Source of the DNA: JAJPHU01 sp035553375 | GTDB taxonomy: Bacteria; Planctomycetota; Planctomycetia; Gemmatales; Gemmataceae | Length of the DNA: 64,000 nucleotides | Assembly (NCBI GenBank): GCA_035553375.1 | Contig: DATNCY010000332.1 | Location: forward strand, 1 to 64,000 | Direction: 5' to 3' | The notes under the pieces: generated by a model | What the model was told of the DNA's origin: nothing | Seen by the model: the letters and a program-made list of their open reading frames with translations, nothing else | Databases searched by the model: none | Program-made: the position numbers and the translations under genes | In this document: piece by piece, positions 1-9,434 of the stretch | How the letters are laid out: the number at the start of each line of letters is the position of its first letter | How positions within the stretch are numbered: position 1 is the stretch's first letter

Positions 1-135
1 CCATAAGCCCCTCTCCCTCGGTACTCCGGGGGAGAGGGGTTGGGGTGAGGGGGCGAGAAGCCTGCGAAAAATGCACCCCTCACCCCCAACCCCTCTCCCC
101 TGAGTACAGGGGAGAGGGGAGCTTACGGGACAGAC
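1..135. repeat. Inverted pair of a dispersed repeat
   Basis: Two copies of one element of about 55 bp face each other at roughly 1-56 and 75-130. The right copy reads CCCCTCACCCCCAACCCCTC, then a short hairpin around GAGTAC, then GGAGAGGGG and a CTTACGGGACAGACTCTTA tail. A third, partial copy lies at 13111-13167 with almost the same tail. The pair sits just upstream of the metallophosphoesterase start. Dispersed, non-coding and able to form hairpins; no transposase is adjacent. Confidence 0.75.
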
Positions 136-170
136 TCTTAGCGGAGATTCTTCCGGAAAGGACAATTGCG

Positions 171-1076
171 ATGCCGTTCCATTTGCCCCCTCTTTCACGC
201 CGGCGGTTCCTGACTTCATCGTTGGCAGCGGGAATTGGCGTACTGACCTGGCGTGAGGCGGCGGGCGAGGATCGACTCGATACGGCTGACCACTGGGTGC
301 TTCTGGCGGATACGCATATCGCCGCGAATCGTGATCAGATCAATCGCGAAGTCAAGATGGCCGACAATTTGCAGCGTGTCGTTGCCGCTGTCGCCGAGTT
401 GGATCCGCGTCCTGCCGGCTTGGTGCTGAACGGCGATGTGGCCTTCAATAAAGGCGAGGCTGGCGATTATCGTCTGGCGGCCGAGTTGCTCAAGCCGCTG
501 GCGCGTGCGGAAATCCCCGTCCATCTGACGCTGGGCAACCACGATCACCGCGAGCGTTTCCGAACGGGCCTCATGCTCGGAGCAGCTCGTTCGCCGCTGG
601 AGGCTCGCCAGGTCGCGGTGATCGAAACGCCGCGTGCCAATTGGTTCTTGCTCGATTCGCTGAATAAAGTCAACTCGACGCCGGGCGTGCTGGGCGCGGA
701 GCAACTCACATGGCTGGCCAAGGCGCTCGACGCTCAGGCGAAGAAGCCGGCCTTGGTGGTCACGCACCACGATCCACAATGGTCGGCACCGGCCAAGCGC
801 TCCGGCCTGGTCGATACGGAGAAACTGTTCGAGGTGCTTGGTCCCCGCAAGCATGTCAAGGCACTGTTTTTCGGCCACACGCACCAATGGAAGCGCGACA
901 AGCGCGACGGTATCCATCTGATTAACCTGCCGCCGGTAGCGTACCTCTTCAAGAAGGAGGCTCCGAACGGCTGGGTGGACCTGCGATTGCGCGACGGCGG
1001 CGCCGTGCTGAAATTGCACACACTCGATCTTAAACATCGGCAGAATGGGGAGACAGTGGAGTTGGCGTGGCGATGA
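171..1076 (+). CDS. Tat-exported metallophosphoesterase
   Basis: A calcineurin-like phosphoesterase of 301 residues, probably hydrolysing phosphomonoesters or phosphodiesters outside the cytoplasm. The ATG at 171 was chosen because it begins a twin-arginine signal (SRRRFLTSS near residues 9-17, followed by a hydrophobic stretch ending near AAG); the reading frame extends upstream only through repeat DNA. The metal-binding motifs are in family order: D47-T-H49, GD at 88-89, GNHD at 122-125, a THHDP block and GHTH near residue 235. The substrate is unknown. The gene stands alone, about 150 bp before a secreted esterase on the same strand. Confidence 0.85.
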   Translation: MPFHLPPLSRRRFLTSSLAAGIGVLTWREAAGEDRLDTADHWVLLADTHIAANRDQINREVKMADNLQRVVAAVAELDPRPAGLVLNGDVAFNKGEAGDYRLAAELLKPLARAEIPVHLTLGNHDHRERFRTGLMLGAARSPLEARQVAVIETPRANWFLLDSLNKVNSTPGVLGAEQLTWLAKALDAQAKKPALVVTHHDPQWSAPAKRSGLVDTEKLFEVLGPRKHVKALFFGHTHQWKRDKRDGIHLINLPPVAYLFKKEAPNGWVDLRLRDGGAVLKLHTLDLKHRQNGETVELAWR

Positions 1077-1230
1077 GCCGTGGTCGTGCCCGCTGGCGCG
1101 AGCCGAGCTATCCGGCAAGGGTGAGGCGAACGCCGAACGGATCGGCCTTGTTCCAGCGGAGATGGTCTCTTACACTCCTGTTTCACGGCCCATTCGAGAT
1201 TACCCGCCCTTGAATCGAGGTTTCCGCGTT

Positions 1231-2739
1231 ATGTCGTCGCCGATGATTCGCCGCCTACGTCCCATCGTTTGTTGCTTGCTCCTCCTGATTCCGGTCACTG
1301 CTGCCGCTCAGCAGCATCCGTTGGAGTTTCATCTGAGCTTTGATCGCAGCGTCTCGGCGCAGCCCTTCACGGGCCGCGTTTACGTCATGTTGTTCAAACA
1401 GGACGCCAAGGAGTTGCGCTCCGGCCCCAACTGGCTCCGGCCCGATCCATTCTTTGCACGAGATGTCAAGGACTGGAAACCAGGCCAGACAATCATCCTG
1501 GGCGGCGACGCCCTCGCTTACCCGGTGGCGATGGCGAAAGTGCCAAAAGCCGTGTATTCCATTCAGGCTGTCATGGATTTCGATCCCGGCGCTCTCAGTT
1601 TCAGCACCGCCGAGGGCAACGGTCACAGTCAGACCATCCGCCGCGAGGTGGACGGCGCGATCGGCGGATCGATAACATTAAAGATCGATAAAGTATACAA
1701 GGCTAAGGTGTTCAAGGAGACGGAGCGTGTCAAACTGGTGGACATTGAGAGCAAGCTGCTCACCACCTTTCATGGCCGTTCGACGCATCTGCGCGCCGGT
1801 GTCGTGCTGCCACGCTCGTTCGCGGCCGATCCGCGCAAGCGCTACCCGATCATTTATGAAATCCCTGGCTTCACCGGCACACACTTCGGAGCCTTTGCCG
1901 CCGCGACGCGGAACGCGACCGATGTGGCCGGCGTCGAGATGATCTATGTCGTCCTCGATCCGAACTGCCGGCTCGGTCATCATGTGTTCGCGGATTCGGC
2001 CAACAACGGACCCTGCGGCCGCGCTCTCATTGAGGAACTGATTCCGTACATCGAAGCGAAATACCGGGCGATCGGCACAAGTCAAGCGCGCTTCGTGACG
2101 GGCCATTCCTCCGGCGGATGGAGCAGCTTATGGCTACAGATTACGTATCCCGATCACTTCAACGGCGTTTGGTCCACGTCGCCCGACCCGGTCGATTTCC
2201 GCGATTTTCAGCGCATCGATCTAACGAAACCGGATGCAAATATGTTCGTCGATGCGCGCGGCGAGAAGCGGCCCATTGCACGCAAGGATGGCAAGCCCGT
2301 CCTCTACTACAAGCCCTTCTCGGACATGGAAGAGGTGATGGGCCACGGTGGACAACTCCGTTCGTTCGAGGCCGTTTTCAGTTTGCGCGGCCCCGATGGC
2401 CAGCCCCGCAAACTCTGGGACCGCGCCACGGGGGCCATCAATGCGGAGGTGGCGAAGTCATGGGATCGTTATGACATCCGCCTTGTACTTGAGCGCAATT
2501 GGAAAACGCTTGCCCCCAAACTTGCCGGTAAGCTGCATGTGTGGACCGGCAGCGCGGATACCTTCTATCTCGAAGGGGCCGTGATGCGTTTGAAGGAATC
2601 CCTGGCGAAACTCGGCAGCGATGCGGCTGTCGAAATCTATCCGAACCGCGATCACGGTCTGCGCGACAAGGCGGTTCGAGCGCGGATCGACCGTGAGATG
2701 GCCGAACGCTACCGCCGCACACAGCCGCGCGGGAACTGA
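1231..2739 (+). CDS. Secreted esterase, esterase D/enterochelin-esterase type
   Basis: A predicted alpha/beta hydrolase of 502 residues. The ATG at 1231 opens a classical signal peptide (residues 1-27, hydrophobic core CCLLLLIPVT, cleavage after AAA). The nucleophile elbow is GHSSGG near residues 291-296, with Ser293 as nucleophile. A GSADTFY acid loop and an RDHGLR histidine follow in family order near the C-terminus. The N-terminal 200 residues form a beta-rich domain not typical of the bare catalytic fold. It probably cleaves an ester on a small molecule or polysaccharide in the periplasm; the substrate cannot be read from sequence. Confidence 0.8.
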   Translation: MSSPMIRRLRPIVCCLLLLIPVTAAAQQHPLEFHLSFDRSVSAQPFTGRVYVMLFKQDAKELRSGPNWLRPDPFFARDVKDWKPGQTIILGGDALAYPVAMAKVPKAVYSIQAVMDFDPGALSFSTAEGNGHSQTIRREVDGAIGGSITLKIDKVYKAKVFKETERVKLVDIESKLLTTFHGRSTHLRAGVVLPRSFAADPRKRYPIIYEIPGFTGTHFGAFAAATRNATDVAGVEMIYVVLDPNCRLGHHVFADSANNGPCGRALIEELIPYIEAKYRAIGTSQARFVTGHSSGGWSSLWLQITYPDHFNGVWSTSPDPVDFRDFQRIDLTKPDANMFVDARGEKRPIARKDGKPVLYYKPFSDMEEVMGHGGQLRSFEAVFSLRGPDGQPRKLWDRATGAINAEVAKSWDRYDIRLVLERNWKTLAPKLAGKLHVWTGSADTFYLEGAVMRLKESLAKLGSDAAVEIYPNRDHGLRDKAVRARIDREMAERYRRTQPRGN

Positions 2740-2766
2740 TCGGTCAGACGTTGTATCCTTAATGGC

Positions 2767-3612
2767 ATGCGTATCTCCACTCTTGCAATTGTCGGCGTCG
2801 GCTTGCTCGGCGGCTCCATCGCGCTCGCGGCGCGGCGGCGAGGCGTCGTCGATCACATCGTCGGCACAGATCGCGACCCGTTTGCTCTCGACGAGGCGCT
2901 ACGCGACGGCACGCTGGACGAAGTGTTCCTGCACCCGTCGCGCACGGTAATTGAGGCGGATCTCGTCGTCTTCTGCACCCCGGTGGACCGCATCGCCGCC
3001 CAAGTGGTGGAAACGGCGCGGCATTGCCGGTCCAATGCCTTGCTGACCGATGTCGGCAGCACGAAAGCGGCCATCGTTCGCGAGGTGCAGGGGCGTATCC
3101 CGAACGGTGTCGAGTTTATCGGCAGCCATCCGCTCGCCGGTTCCGAGAAGCACGGGTTTTCTCACGCCAGCGCTCAACTGTTTGATGGACGATTGGTGAT
3201 TGTCACACCCACGGCGGAAACGAGTGACAACGCCCTGTCACGAATCCGCGATTTCTGGATGGCTCTTGGGGCGCGCGTGCAAGTAATGGACGCCGACGAA
3301 CACGATCGCGCCCTGGCTCTCACCAGCCATTTACCGCATCTGCTTTCGTCCGCCCTGGCCGGCATTCTGCCGCCCGAGTTGTATGAACTCACCGCCACCG
3401 GCTTTCGCGACACCACACGTCTGGCGGCTGGTCAGCCCAGCTTGTGGTCGGCCATCTTTCGCGCCAATCAACCTCACGTTTTGACCGCGCTCGATCAACT
3501 CGAAGCGCAGTTGCATCACTTCCGCCAAGCTCTGCTCCAAGGCGATTCCGCCGCTCTCGAAACGCTCTTACAGCAGGGCAAGATGGTGCGTGACGATTTA
3601 TCTCGCCGTTGA
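2767..3612 (+). CDS. tyrA: Prephenate/arogenate dehydrogenase
   Basis: Catalyses NAD(P)-dependent oxidative decarboxylation of prephenate (or arogenate) in tyrosine biosynthesis, in the cytoplasm. The 281-residue protein starts with a Rossmann fold (GVGLLGGS at residues 10-17), has the FCTPVD and TDVGS strands, the catalytic-region GSHPLAGSEKHG motif, and an all-alpha C-terminal dimer domain containing LTSHLPHLLS. Length is that of a stand-alone TyrA without a fused chorismate mutase or ACT domain. It lies 27 bp after the esterase; no other aromatic-pathway genes are nearby, so the context adds little. Confidence 0.9.
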   Translation: MRISTLAIVGVGLLGGSIALAARRRGVVDHIVGTDRDPFALDEALRDGTLDEVFLHPSRTVIEADLVVFCTPVDRIAAQVVETARHCRSNALLTDVGSTKAAIVREVQGRIPNGVEFIGSHPLAGSEKHGFSHASAQLFDGRLVIVTPTAETSDNALSRIRDFWMALGARVQVMDADEHDRALALTSHLPHLLSSALAGILPPELYELTATGFRDTTRLAAGQPSLWSAIFRANQPHVLTALDQLEAQLHHFRQALLQGDSAALETLLQQGKMVRDDLSRR

Positions 3613-3692
3613 GCTACCTACCGTGCTACCACCGGAGGCTTGCGCGTGGTATGACATCCTTCCACGGGACATTCACTTGGAAGGAGATTTCC

Positions 3693-4814
3693 ATGAGCCT
3701 CGCCCCTCTCCTCGCCGGTATGGAGGTGCAGCCGCGCCCCTACCAACAGCGCATCATCACCAAGGCCGTGGACCTGTTCGCCGAGAAGTCGCTGCGCTCG
3801 ATCCTTATCGATAGTCCGACCGGCTCCGGTAAAACCATCATGGGTCTGCTCATCGCTCGCGCCTTGCAAGAGCGGCTCGGTGTGCGGGTTGGCTGGGTGG
3901 CCATGCGCCGCTATCTACTCGCCCAAGCTCGTGCCGAGAACGCCAATCGACGCATCGGTGTTCGCGCGGAGTTCCTCTCGATGTTCGACCGCGATCCGCC
4001 GGCGGACCTCGATCTGCTCATCGTGGACGAGGCCCAGCACGACGCCGCCCAGAGCATGGCGTATCTTCATCAGCGCATCCGGCCGCGCTTCATCCTTGGC
4101 CTCAGCGCCACGCCCTTCCGCGCCGATCGGGTCAAGCTGTGCTTCGACAGCGTCCTCAAGGACGCCGGCATTCAGACGTTGATTCAGGACGGCTATCTCA
4201 GTCCCTATCATCACTACACCATTCCGCGGCACACGCCCCAAAGTGTCGTTGATTTCTACCTGCGCGATCGGCCGCGCTGGGGCAAGAGCATCTTGTATTT
4301 CCACACGCTCGATCAATGCCGGACGGCGGATCGCCTACTCCGCGCCGGTGGGGTGCGTTCCGAAATGGTCACCGGCGACAGCGATCGTGAAGCCCAGTTG
4401 CAAGCATTTCGCATGAGTAGCCTCGATGTACTCGTCAACTGCATGATGCTCTCGGAAGGCTTCGATTGTCCGGAGTTGAAGACCGTTTTCTGCCGGCCGT
4501 CGTGCAAGGGCGTCACGATTCAGATGGCCGGCCGCGTCCTCCGCAAGCATGCGGATTTGCCTTGCAAGCAGATCGTTCAATGCACAAAAACCCGCTGGCC
4601 CTTCCTGCGCACCGCGGCCGCCGCGCTGCAATATACCTGGAGCGATGGACAATGGCGTTCGCTCCAGGCCAATCCGTTCATCAATCAAGTCAATGGCCGC
4701 GCCTTGCAGGCGCTGGCGCAAAACAACACGCAACTGCCTGCATTCCTGACTCGGCATCAATCGCGCCGCCGCCCGCGCGATCGCCGGCGAAACTTCGATG
4801 AATCGAGCCACTGA
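3693..4814 (+). CDS. Compact DEAH-type superfamily 2 helicase
   Basis: A 373-residue SF2 DNA/RNA helicase or translocase. The ATG at 3693 has a strong AAGGAG ribosome site 6 bp upstream; the frame extends about 84 bp further up without such a site. Motifs in order: a Q-like RPYQQ, Walker A SPTGSGKT, DEAQ box VDEAQHD, motif III LSATPFR, motif V region LSEGFDCPEL and motif VI QMAGRVLRKH. There is no extra nuclease, methylase or C-terminal domain, so it is little more than the two RecA-like lobes. This layout resembles the ResIII/UvrB-like helicases of phages and repair loci. No partner gene is adjacent, so the role is unknown. Confidence 0.85.
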   Translation: MSLAPLLAGMEVQPRPYQQRIITKAVDLFAEKSLRSILIDSPTGSGKTIMGLLIARALQERLGVRVGWVAMRRYLLAQARAENANRRIGVRAEFLSMFDRDPPADLDLLIVDEAQHDAAQSMAYLHQRIRPRFILGLSATPFRADRVKLCFDSVLKDAGIQTLIQDGYLSPYHHYTIPRHTPQSVVDFYLRDRPRWGKSILYFHTLDQCRTADRLLRAGGVRSEMVTGDSDREAQLQAFRMSSLDVLVNCMMLSEGFDCPELKTVFCRPSCKGVTIQMAGRVLRKHADLPCKQIVQCTKTRWPFLRTAAAALQYTWSDGQWRSLQANPFINQVNGRALQALAQNNTQLPAFLTRHQSRRRPRDRRRNFDESSH

Positions 4815-4919
4815 AAGCCTCTTCGGGAAGCCGCCCGCTTGCGAACCGAGTCGGAGAAATTGAGATTACCGGGACCGGATTCATCCGAATAATCGGTGAA
4901 CAGGCACGAATTCTCACGG

Positions 4920-7900
4920 CTATGTAGGCGTCTCATAAGCTCGTCCCGCTTCATACATCTCCAGCCGCGACCGATACTCCGCCTTCTCGTCTTCGCTCGC
5001 CAGTTCGATGGCACGGCGCTGATGCTCGATCGCCTCGGCGAACTGACCGGCGGCGGCGTAAGCCACCGCCAGCGTGTCGAGATGACCGGCGTTTTGCCAC
5101 TGTGTTAACTCGCATGCCCGGCGCGCATGCTCGATGGCTCGCGCCGGATCGCGCTGCTCTGGGCGCGGAGTCGTCGCCCACAGCCAGGCGAGATTGTTGC
5201 AGGTGCGCGCATCGTCAGAATGGATACGTAACGCCTCCAAATTGTCCGCGATAGCCTGTTCGTAATGCCCCAGAATCGCGTGAATCCGGCCGCGATTGTG
5301 ATAGATGGTCACATCGTTCGGCTCCAGTCGCAGCGCCTCGGTGTAATCGGCCAGGGCGTGATCATAGTCGCCGCGATCGGACAGGACGTTGGCGCGATTG
5401 TAGTAGGGCATGCTGAAGTTGGGAGATACCGCGATGGCGGCGGTGAAGTCGGCGATGGCCGCATCGAGATCGCCCCGGCGACGATGAGAGTTGCCGCGAT
5501 TGTTCAGCGCGCCGGCGTGTTCCGGCTGCAAGCGAATCGCTTCGCCGAAGTCGGCGAGAGCCTGGTCCAGTTCGCCGCGCTCGGCGTGCGCGTTGCCGCG
5601 ATTGTAGTAGGCGGGAGCGTAGGACGGTTCGAGGCGGATGGCCTCCGTGAAGTCGGCGAGGGCCGCATCAAGTTGGCCACGATGAGCGTGGACGTTGCCG
5701 CGATTGTGATAAGGACGCGCGTAGTTGGGATCGATCTTGATCGCTTGCGTGTAATCGGCCACCGCTTGATCGAAGTCGCCGCGGTCGGCGTGGACATTGC
5801 CGCGGCTGTTGCGAGCGCGAGCGTTGGCGGGATCGAGACGTAACGCCTCCGTATAGTCGGCTATGGCGCGCTCGTGATCGCGCAGACGCGCGTAGGTGTT
5901 GGCCCGATTGCACAGTGTCACCGCGTCGGACGGATCGAGTTTCAACGCCTCGGTATAATCGGCCAGGGCGCGTTCGTGATCGCCGAGATTGCAAGAGGCA
6001 TTGCCGCGATTGGTGTACGAAGCAGGATCGCCAGGCGTCAGACGCAGGGCGGCGGTGTAGTCGGCGATGGCGGCATCCCAGGCGCCGCGCTCGACGTGGA
6101 CATTGCCGCGATTGAAATAGATGGCCGCGTGATCGGGCTGTAGTTCGAGCGCGCGGTTGTAGTCGGCCAGCGCTTCGTCGTAAGCGCGGCGGCGAGCGTG
6201 GATGTTGCCGCGATGATGCCAGGCGGCGGCGTATTCGGGATGGAGGCGAATCGCCTCGGCGAGGTCGGCCAAGGCCTTGTCGAAGTCGCCGTGGTCGGCG
6301 TGCGTGTTGCCGCGCAGCAGGTAGCAACTGGCATTCTCGGGTGACAGGGCGATGGCCTCGGTGAAGTCGGCGATCGCCGCATCGAGATCGTCCAACGCGG
6401 CGTGTACCAGGCCGCGATCGTTGTGCAAAGCGGCGCTCGGTTCGAGGGCTAGCGCCGCCGTGTAGTCGGCTAGAGCGCTCTCGTGTTGGCCCAGGGCGCT
6501 GTAGGCCGCGGCACGATCGCAGAGCGCACGGACGCTGTTGGGATCGAGTTGCAGGACGCGCGCGAAGTCGGCGATGGCGCGCGGATATTCGCCGAGCAGC
6601 GCGTGCGTTTTGCCACGGTTGCCGAAGGCCCAGAGGTTGCGCGGATCGAGGCGAATCGTCTCACTGTAATCGGCGAGGGCCAGGGAGTGATCGCCCTTGC
6701 CGAAGTGAGCGTTGGCGCGATTGAACAGCAGCACCGTGTCGCGTGGAGCCTGACGCAGCGCCTCGGTGTAGTCGGCGATGGCGCGATCGTAATCGTTCTT
6801 CTGCGCGTAGGCCAGGCCGCGATTGGCGTGCGCTTCGACATTGCGCGGCTCCAAACTCAGCGACACGGTGTAATCGGCGATGGCTTCGTCGAGGGCGCGG
6901 TTGCGCGAGTGGATCAGGGCGCGGCGACGGTAGAGCGAGGCGTCGGCGGGTTGTAACTCGATGGCCCGCGTGAAGTCCACCGTGGCCTTATCGAACTCGC
7001 CCTGCCGCGCGTAGGCATTGCCGCGATTGATGAGGACGGCCACCTGGTTGGCATCGACTTCGAGAGCCGCCGTGTGTTCGGCGATGGTAATCTCGTGCAG
7101 GTCGTGTTCGATGTGGCGGATGCGTTCGCCGGCCTCGGGCAACTGCGACAGGCGATCGAGTACGATGCCGATGTGTTCCGGCCGGCCGACGATGGTCCAG
7201 ATGGTGCAGTCAGCGAGCAGTTGCCGCCACGGTTCGGGCAGCAAGAGAAGATCGCCGCTATCCGGGTCGGCCCGGCCTGCCAGGGCGAAGGCGCACAGTT
7301 TGCCGAAACTGTAGATGTCGGAGTGCGGTCCGACCCACACTTGCCCCTTGGGTCGGCCGATCACCTCGATGGGAGCGTAGGCGATGGTGCGGGCGACGCT
7401 GCGGCCCAGCGTCGTCTGCGCGCCGGCCGAGGGATTGCTAGCACAGGCGTGGATCAGCGCGCGCTTCAGGGACAGGCCGGTATCCAACAGCTTGACGCGC
7501 CAGCGCGTAGCCATGACCGGCGGGACGCCGGTCTCACTCTCCTCTACAGCGAGGGATGGCGCGGGCGGTAAGCGACGCAGCAGCACAGCGGCCGGTCGCA
7601 GGCTGCGGTGGAGGATGCCGCGTCCGTGAACCGCTTGCAGCGCGCGAGCCAGCGGCCAACCTATTTCCAACCAATCCTCCGGCGAGAGCGGTCCATGCTG
7701 GGCGACGTATTCGGCCAGCGTTTGGCCTTCGACATATTCCATCACCACGTAAGGTCGCGTTTCCTCGCCGCCGGCGTAAGCGCAAACGCGGATGCGCACG
7801 AGAGCCGGATGATCGAGATCTTGTAAGGTGTGCATATCGCGGAACAAGCTGGCGCAGTCGCGGTCCAGACTATCCGGCCGCAGTGCCTTGACGACCACAT

Positions 7901-8426
7901 GCTGGCCATGCGTTCGTTCGCGGCACAAAAACGAGACGCCGAACCCGCCGGCGCCGAGGATGCGCTCCGGTTCGTAGAGCGCGAAGGGGAACGGCTCGAA
8001 CGTCTCGCTTTCAAGAGCGACGGCGCGGCGCAGCGCGGCTAGCGCCGCCGTCCAATCGCGGCGTTCCAGGGCAGCCCGGTAGACGTTGTGATGCGCCTCG
8101 GCTTGCGAGATGGGATCGGCGACCAGCCGCGCTACTTCCTGAAAGTCGTGTTGGCTCGATTCGAGATCGCCGACGACGACTTCGAGTTGGGCCAAGCTGT
8201 TGAGCAGCGCCGGCAGACGGCGCTGCTGCTCGACGGGCAGGTCGCGGAAGCGTTTGACCAGATCCTGTACGACTTCGCGTTCGCTGTCGCGGCGCAGGGC
8301 GAGGCCGTCCCGCGGCCGCACGGCGCAGGGATGCAAGTCGTGTCGCCGCTTGAGCTGCAACACCGCCTCATACAGATCCGAATAGGATTGGCCGTGGTCG
8401 TATTGTTCCGCTTGCAAATCTAACAT
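4920..8426 (-). CDS. TPR protein with degenerate Ser/Thr kinase domain
   Basis: A 1168-residue protein: N-terminal helical region (1-150), kinase-like domain (about 152-430), then roughly twenty 34-residue tetratricopeptide repeats (about 452-1150). The glycine loop GAGGFGVSF and Lys180 (VVVK) are kept. The catalytic loop reads HRSLRPAAVLL, so the HRD aspartate is Ser275, the following Lys is Arg and the Asn is Val; the DFG motif is DTG (315-317). It is therefore a predicted pseudokinase, probably a scaffold. The TPR units follow a very regular NRGN..ADYTEAL.LDP pattern, which suggests array growth by duplication. No transmembrane segment is seen. Confidence 0.85.
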   Translation of the reverse strand: MLDLQAEQYDHGQSYSDLYEAVLQLKRRHDLHPCAVRPRDGLALRRDSEREVVQDLVKRFRDLPVEQQRRLPALLNSLAQLEVVVGDLESSQHDFQEVARLVADPISQAEAHHNVYRAALERRDWTAALAALRRAVALESETFEPFPFALYEPERILGAGGFGVSFLCRERTHGQHVVVKALRPDSLDRDCASLFRDMHTLQDLDHPALVRIRVCAYAGGEETRPYVVMEYVEGQTLAEYVAQHGPLSPEDWLEIGWPLARALQAVHGRGILHRSLRPAAVLLRRLPPAPSLAVEESETGVPPVMATRWRVKLLDTGLSLKRALIHACASNPSAGAQTTLGRSVARTIAYAPIEVIGRPKGQVWVGPHSDIYSFGKLCAFALAGRADPDSGDLLLLPEPWRQLLADCTIWTIVGRPEHIGIVLDRLSQLPEAGERIRHIEHDLHEITIAEHTAALEVDANQVAVLINRGNAYARQGEFDKATVDFTRAIELQPADASLYRRRALIHSRNRALDEAIADYTVSLSLEPRNVEAHANRGLAYAQKNDYDRAIADYTEALRQAPRDTVLLFNRANAHFGKGDHSLALADYSETIRLDPRNLWAFGNRGKTHALLGEYPRAIADFARVLQLDPNSVRALCDRAAAYSALGQHESALADYTAALALEPSAALHNDRGLVHAALDDLDAAIADFTEAIALSPENASCYLLRGNTHADHGDFDKALADLAEAIRLHPEYAAAWHHRGNIHARRRAYDEALADYNRALELQPDHAAIYFNRGNVHVERGAWDAAIADYTAALRLTPGDPASYTNRGNASCNLGDHERALADYTEALKLDPSDAVTLCNRANTYARLRDHERAIADYTEALRLDPANARARNSRGNVHADRGDFDQAVADYTQAIKIDPNYARPYHNRGNVHAHRGQLDAALADFTEAIRLEPSYAPAYYNRGNAHAERGELDQALADFGEAIRLQPEHAGALNNRGNSHRRRGDLDAAIADFTAAIAVSPNFSMPYYNRANVLSDRGDYDHALADYTEALRLEPNDVTIYHNRGRIHAILGHYEQAIADNLEALRIHSDDARTCNNLAWLWATTPRPEQRDPARAIEHARRACELTQWQNAGHLDTLAVAYAAAGQFAEAIEHQRRAIELASEDEKAEYRSRLEMYEAGRAYETPT

Positions 8427-8550
8427 GGATCGCCTGCTTGCTCCTCGAAGCGAACCGCCCTACCGCTATTGTATGAACGGGGGCGACTACAGAGAGAGCC
8501 ACAGACGATGACGCAATCTGCGGTGTCCACCACAGATGAGACGCAAAGTT

Positions 8551-8868
8551 TCATCCTTCCGGCGAAGCAGAGTCGTCCTTTGCCGACTTGGACCAAACTC
8601 GTAGTCCCAAAAGCCGCAGCAATCCGATGCCGATTCCGTTGAATATGGCTCCGATCAAGAACGGAGCAAAAATCGCCACCATGCGCGGCAGCGGTCGCCC
8701 AGTCTGGGCGTCACGCCATTGCACGATGGGTATCGCCACACCAAAAATGACAGCAACCGTGAGCAATGTAAGGACGCAACCGACCCCTGTCAGTTTGTCG
8801 TTGCCGTCGCCCGCAGGATTGCGTTCCGCCAAAGGGACACTCCAATCATGCCGCGCCGCACGCAGCAA
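8551..8868 (-). CDS. Small two-helix membrane protein, unknown function
   Basis: A frame of up to 105 residues with two clear membrane helices (VLTLLTVAVIFGVAIPIV and IFAPFLIGAIFNGIGIGLL) joined by a short polar loop, then a charged tail. No family is recognised. The start is uncertain: the frame has no ATG, and the codon at 8868 is TTG, with later GTG/TTG codons possible. It lies between the pseudokinase and a secreted protein, all on the minus strand but well spaced. The hydrophobic pattern argues for a real gene. Confidence 0.55.
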   Translation of the reverse strand: MLRAARHDWSVPLAERNPAGDGNDKLTGVGCVLTLLTVAVIFGVAIPIVQWRDAQTGRPLPRMVAIFAPFLIGAIFNGIGIGLLRLLGLRVWSKSAKDDSASPEG

Positions 8869-8951
8869 TCCCTAACATTGCTCACGTCGCTGACAACCTC
8901 ATGTCGGCGACTGGTTAGCCAACCAACCGTCATGGGCGAAGTGCCGAACGA

Positions 8952-9335
8952 TCACTTCTTCTCAAATTCGTCTTCCTTGCCCTTCGCATCGACGGTGACG
9001 AGCTTCTTGCCGGTCAAGGTCTTGATGGTCATGGTTTCCTTATGCTCCTTCTCGCCCTCCTTCATGACGATGGTGAGCTTGTCAGCCTTGACGGAGTAGG
9101 TGCCCTGGATGGTCAGTTCCTTGTCCCCCAGTTTGGCACTGATCTTCAGCTTGCCGTCCTTGGCGAAATGCACCATGGCTTTCGGAGGTAGGCCGCCGGC
9201 CGTCTTGGTGACGATCCACTCGCCGACGATCTTCTCCTTGTTGCCGGCCTTCTCATCCGCAGCGGCGGCCACGGAGGTTAGGGCGACGAGGGCGAAACAT
9301 CCCAACAGGAGGGCAGACAATCGAAGCATGTTCAT
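8952..9335 (-). CDS. Small secreted lipocalin-like planctomycete protein
   Basis: A 127-residue exported protein. The start at 9335 is preceded by GGAG at a good distance and opens a signal peptide (core LSALLLGCFALVAL, cleavage around AAAA-DEK). The mature part begins IVGEWIVTKT and continues as alternating beta strands rich in lysine (KLKISAKLGDKELTIQGTYS), typical of the small lipocalin-like families that planctomycetes carry in many copies (TIGR03066/TIGR03067-like). It may bind a ligand or act structurally in the periplasm; function is not known for the family. It is followed by the DUF1501 gene upstream on the same strand, about 100 bp away. Confidence 0.75.
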   Translation of the reverse strand: MNMLRLSALLLGCFALVALTSVAAAADEKAGNKEKIVGEWIVTKTAGGLPPKAMVHFAKDGKLKISAKLGDKELTIQGTYSVKADKLTIVMKEGEKEHKETMTIKTLTGKKLVTVDAKGKEDEFEKK

Positions 9336-9434
9336 GAGACGCTCCACAAGTAGGAGACAAAGTGCGGACGAAGCGGCGTCCGCGTCCGGTGTCGGAGGCA
9401 TTATCGAGATCGACGGAGGGATTTCAAGGAAGGC

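Noticed and set aside
216..1118. Minus-strand frame opposite the metallophosphoesterase
   Set aside because: It covers a gene with clear catalytic motifs on the plus strand and has no motif of its own.
5265..6956. Long plus-strand frames opposite the TPR region
   Set aside because: They mirror the 34-residue repeat of the real minus-strand gene and have repetitive Val/Ala/Arg-rich sequence without ribosome sites.
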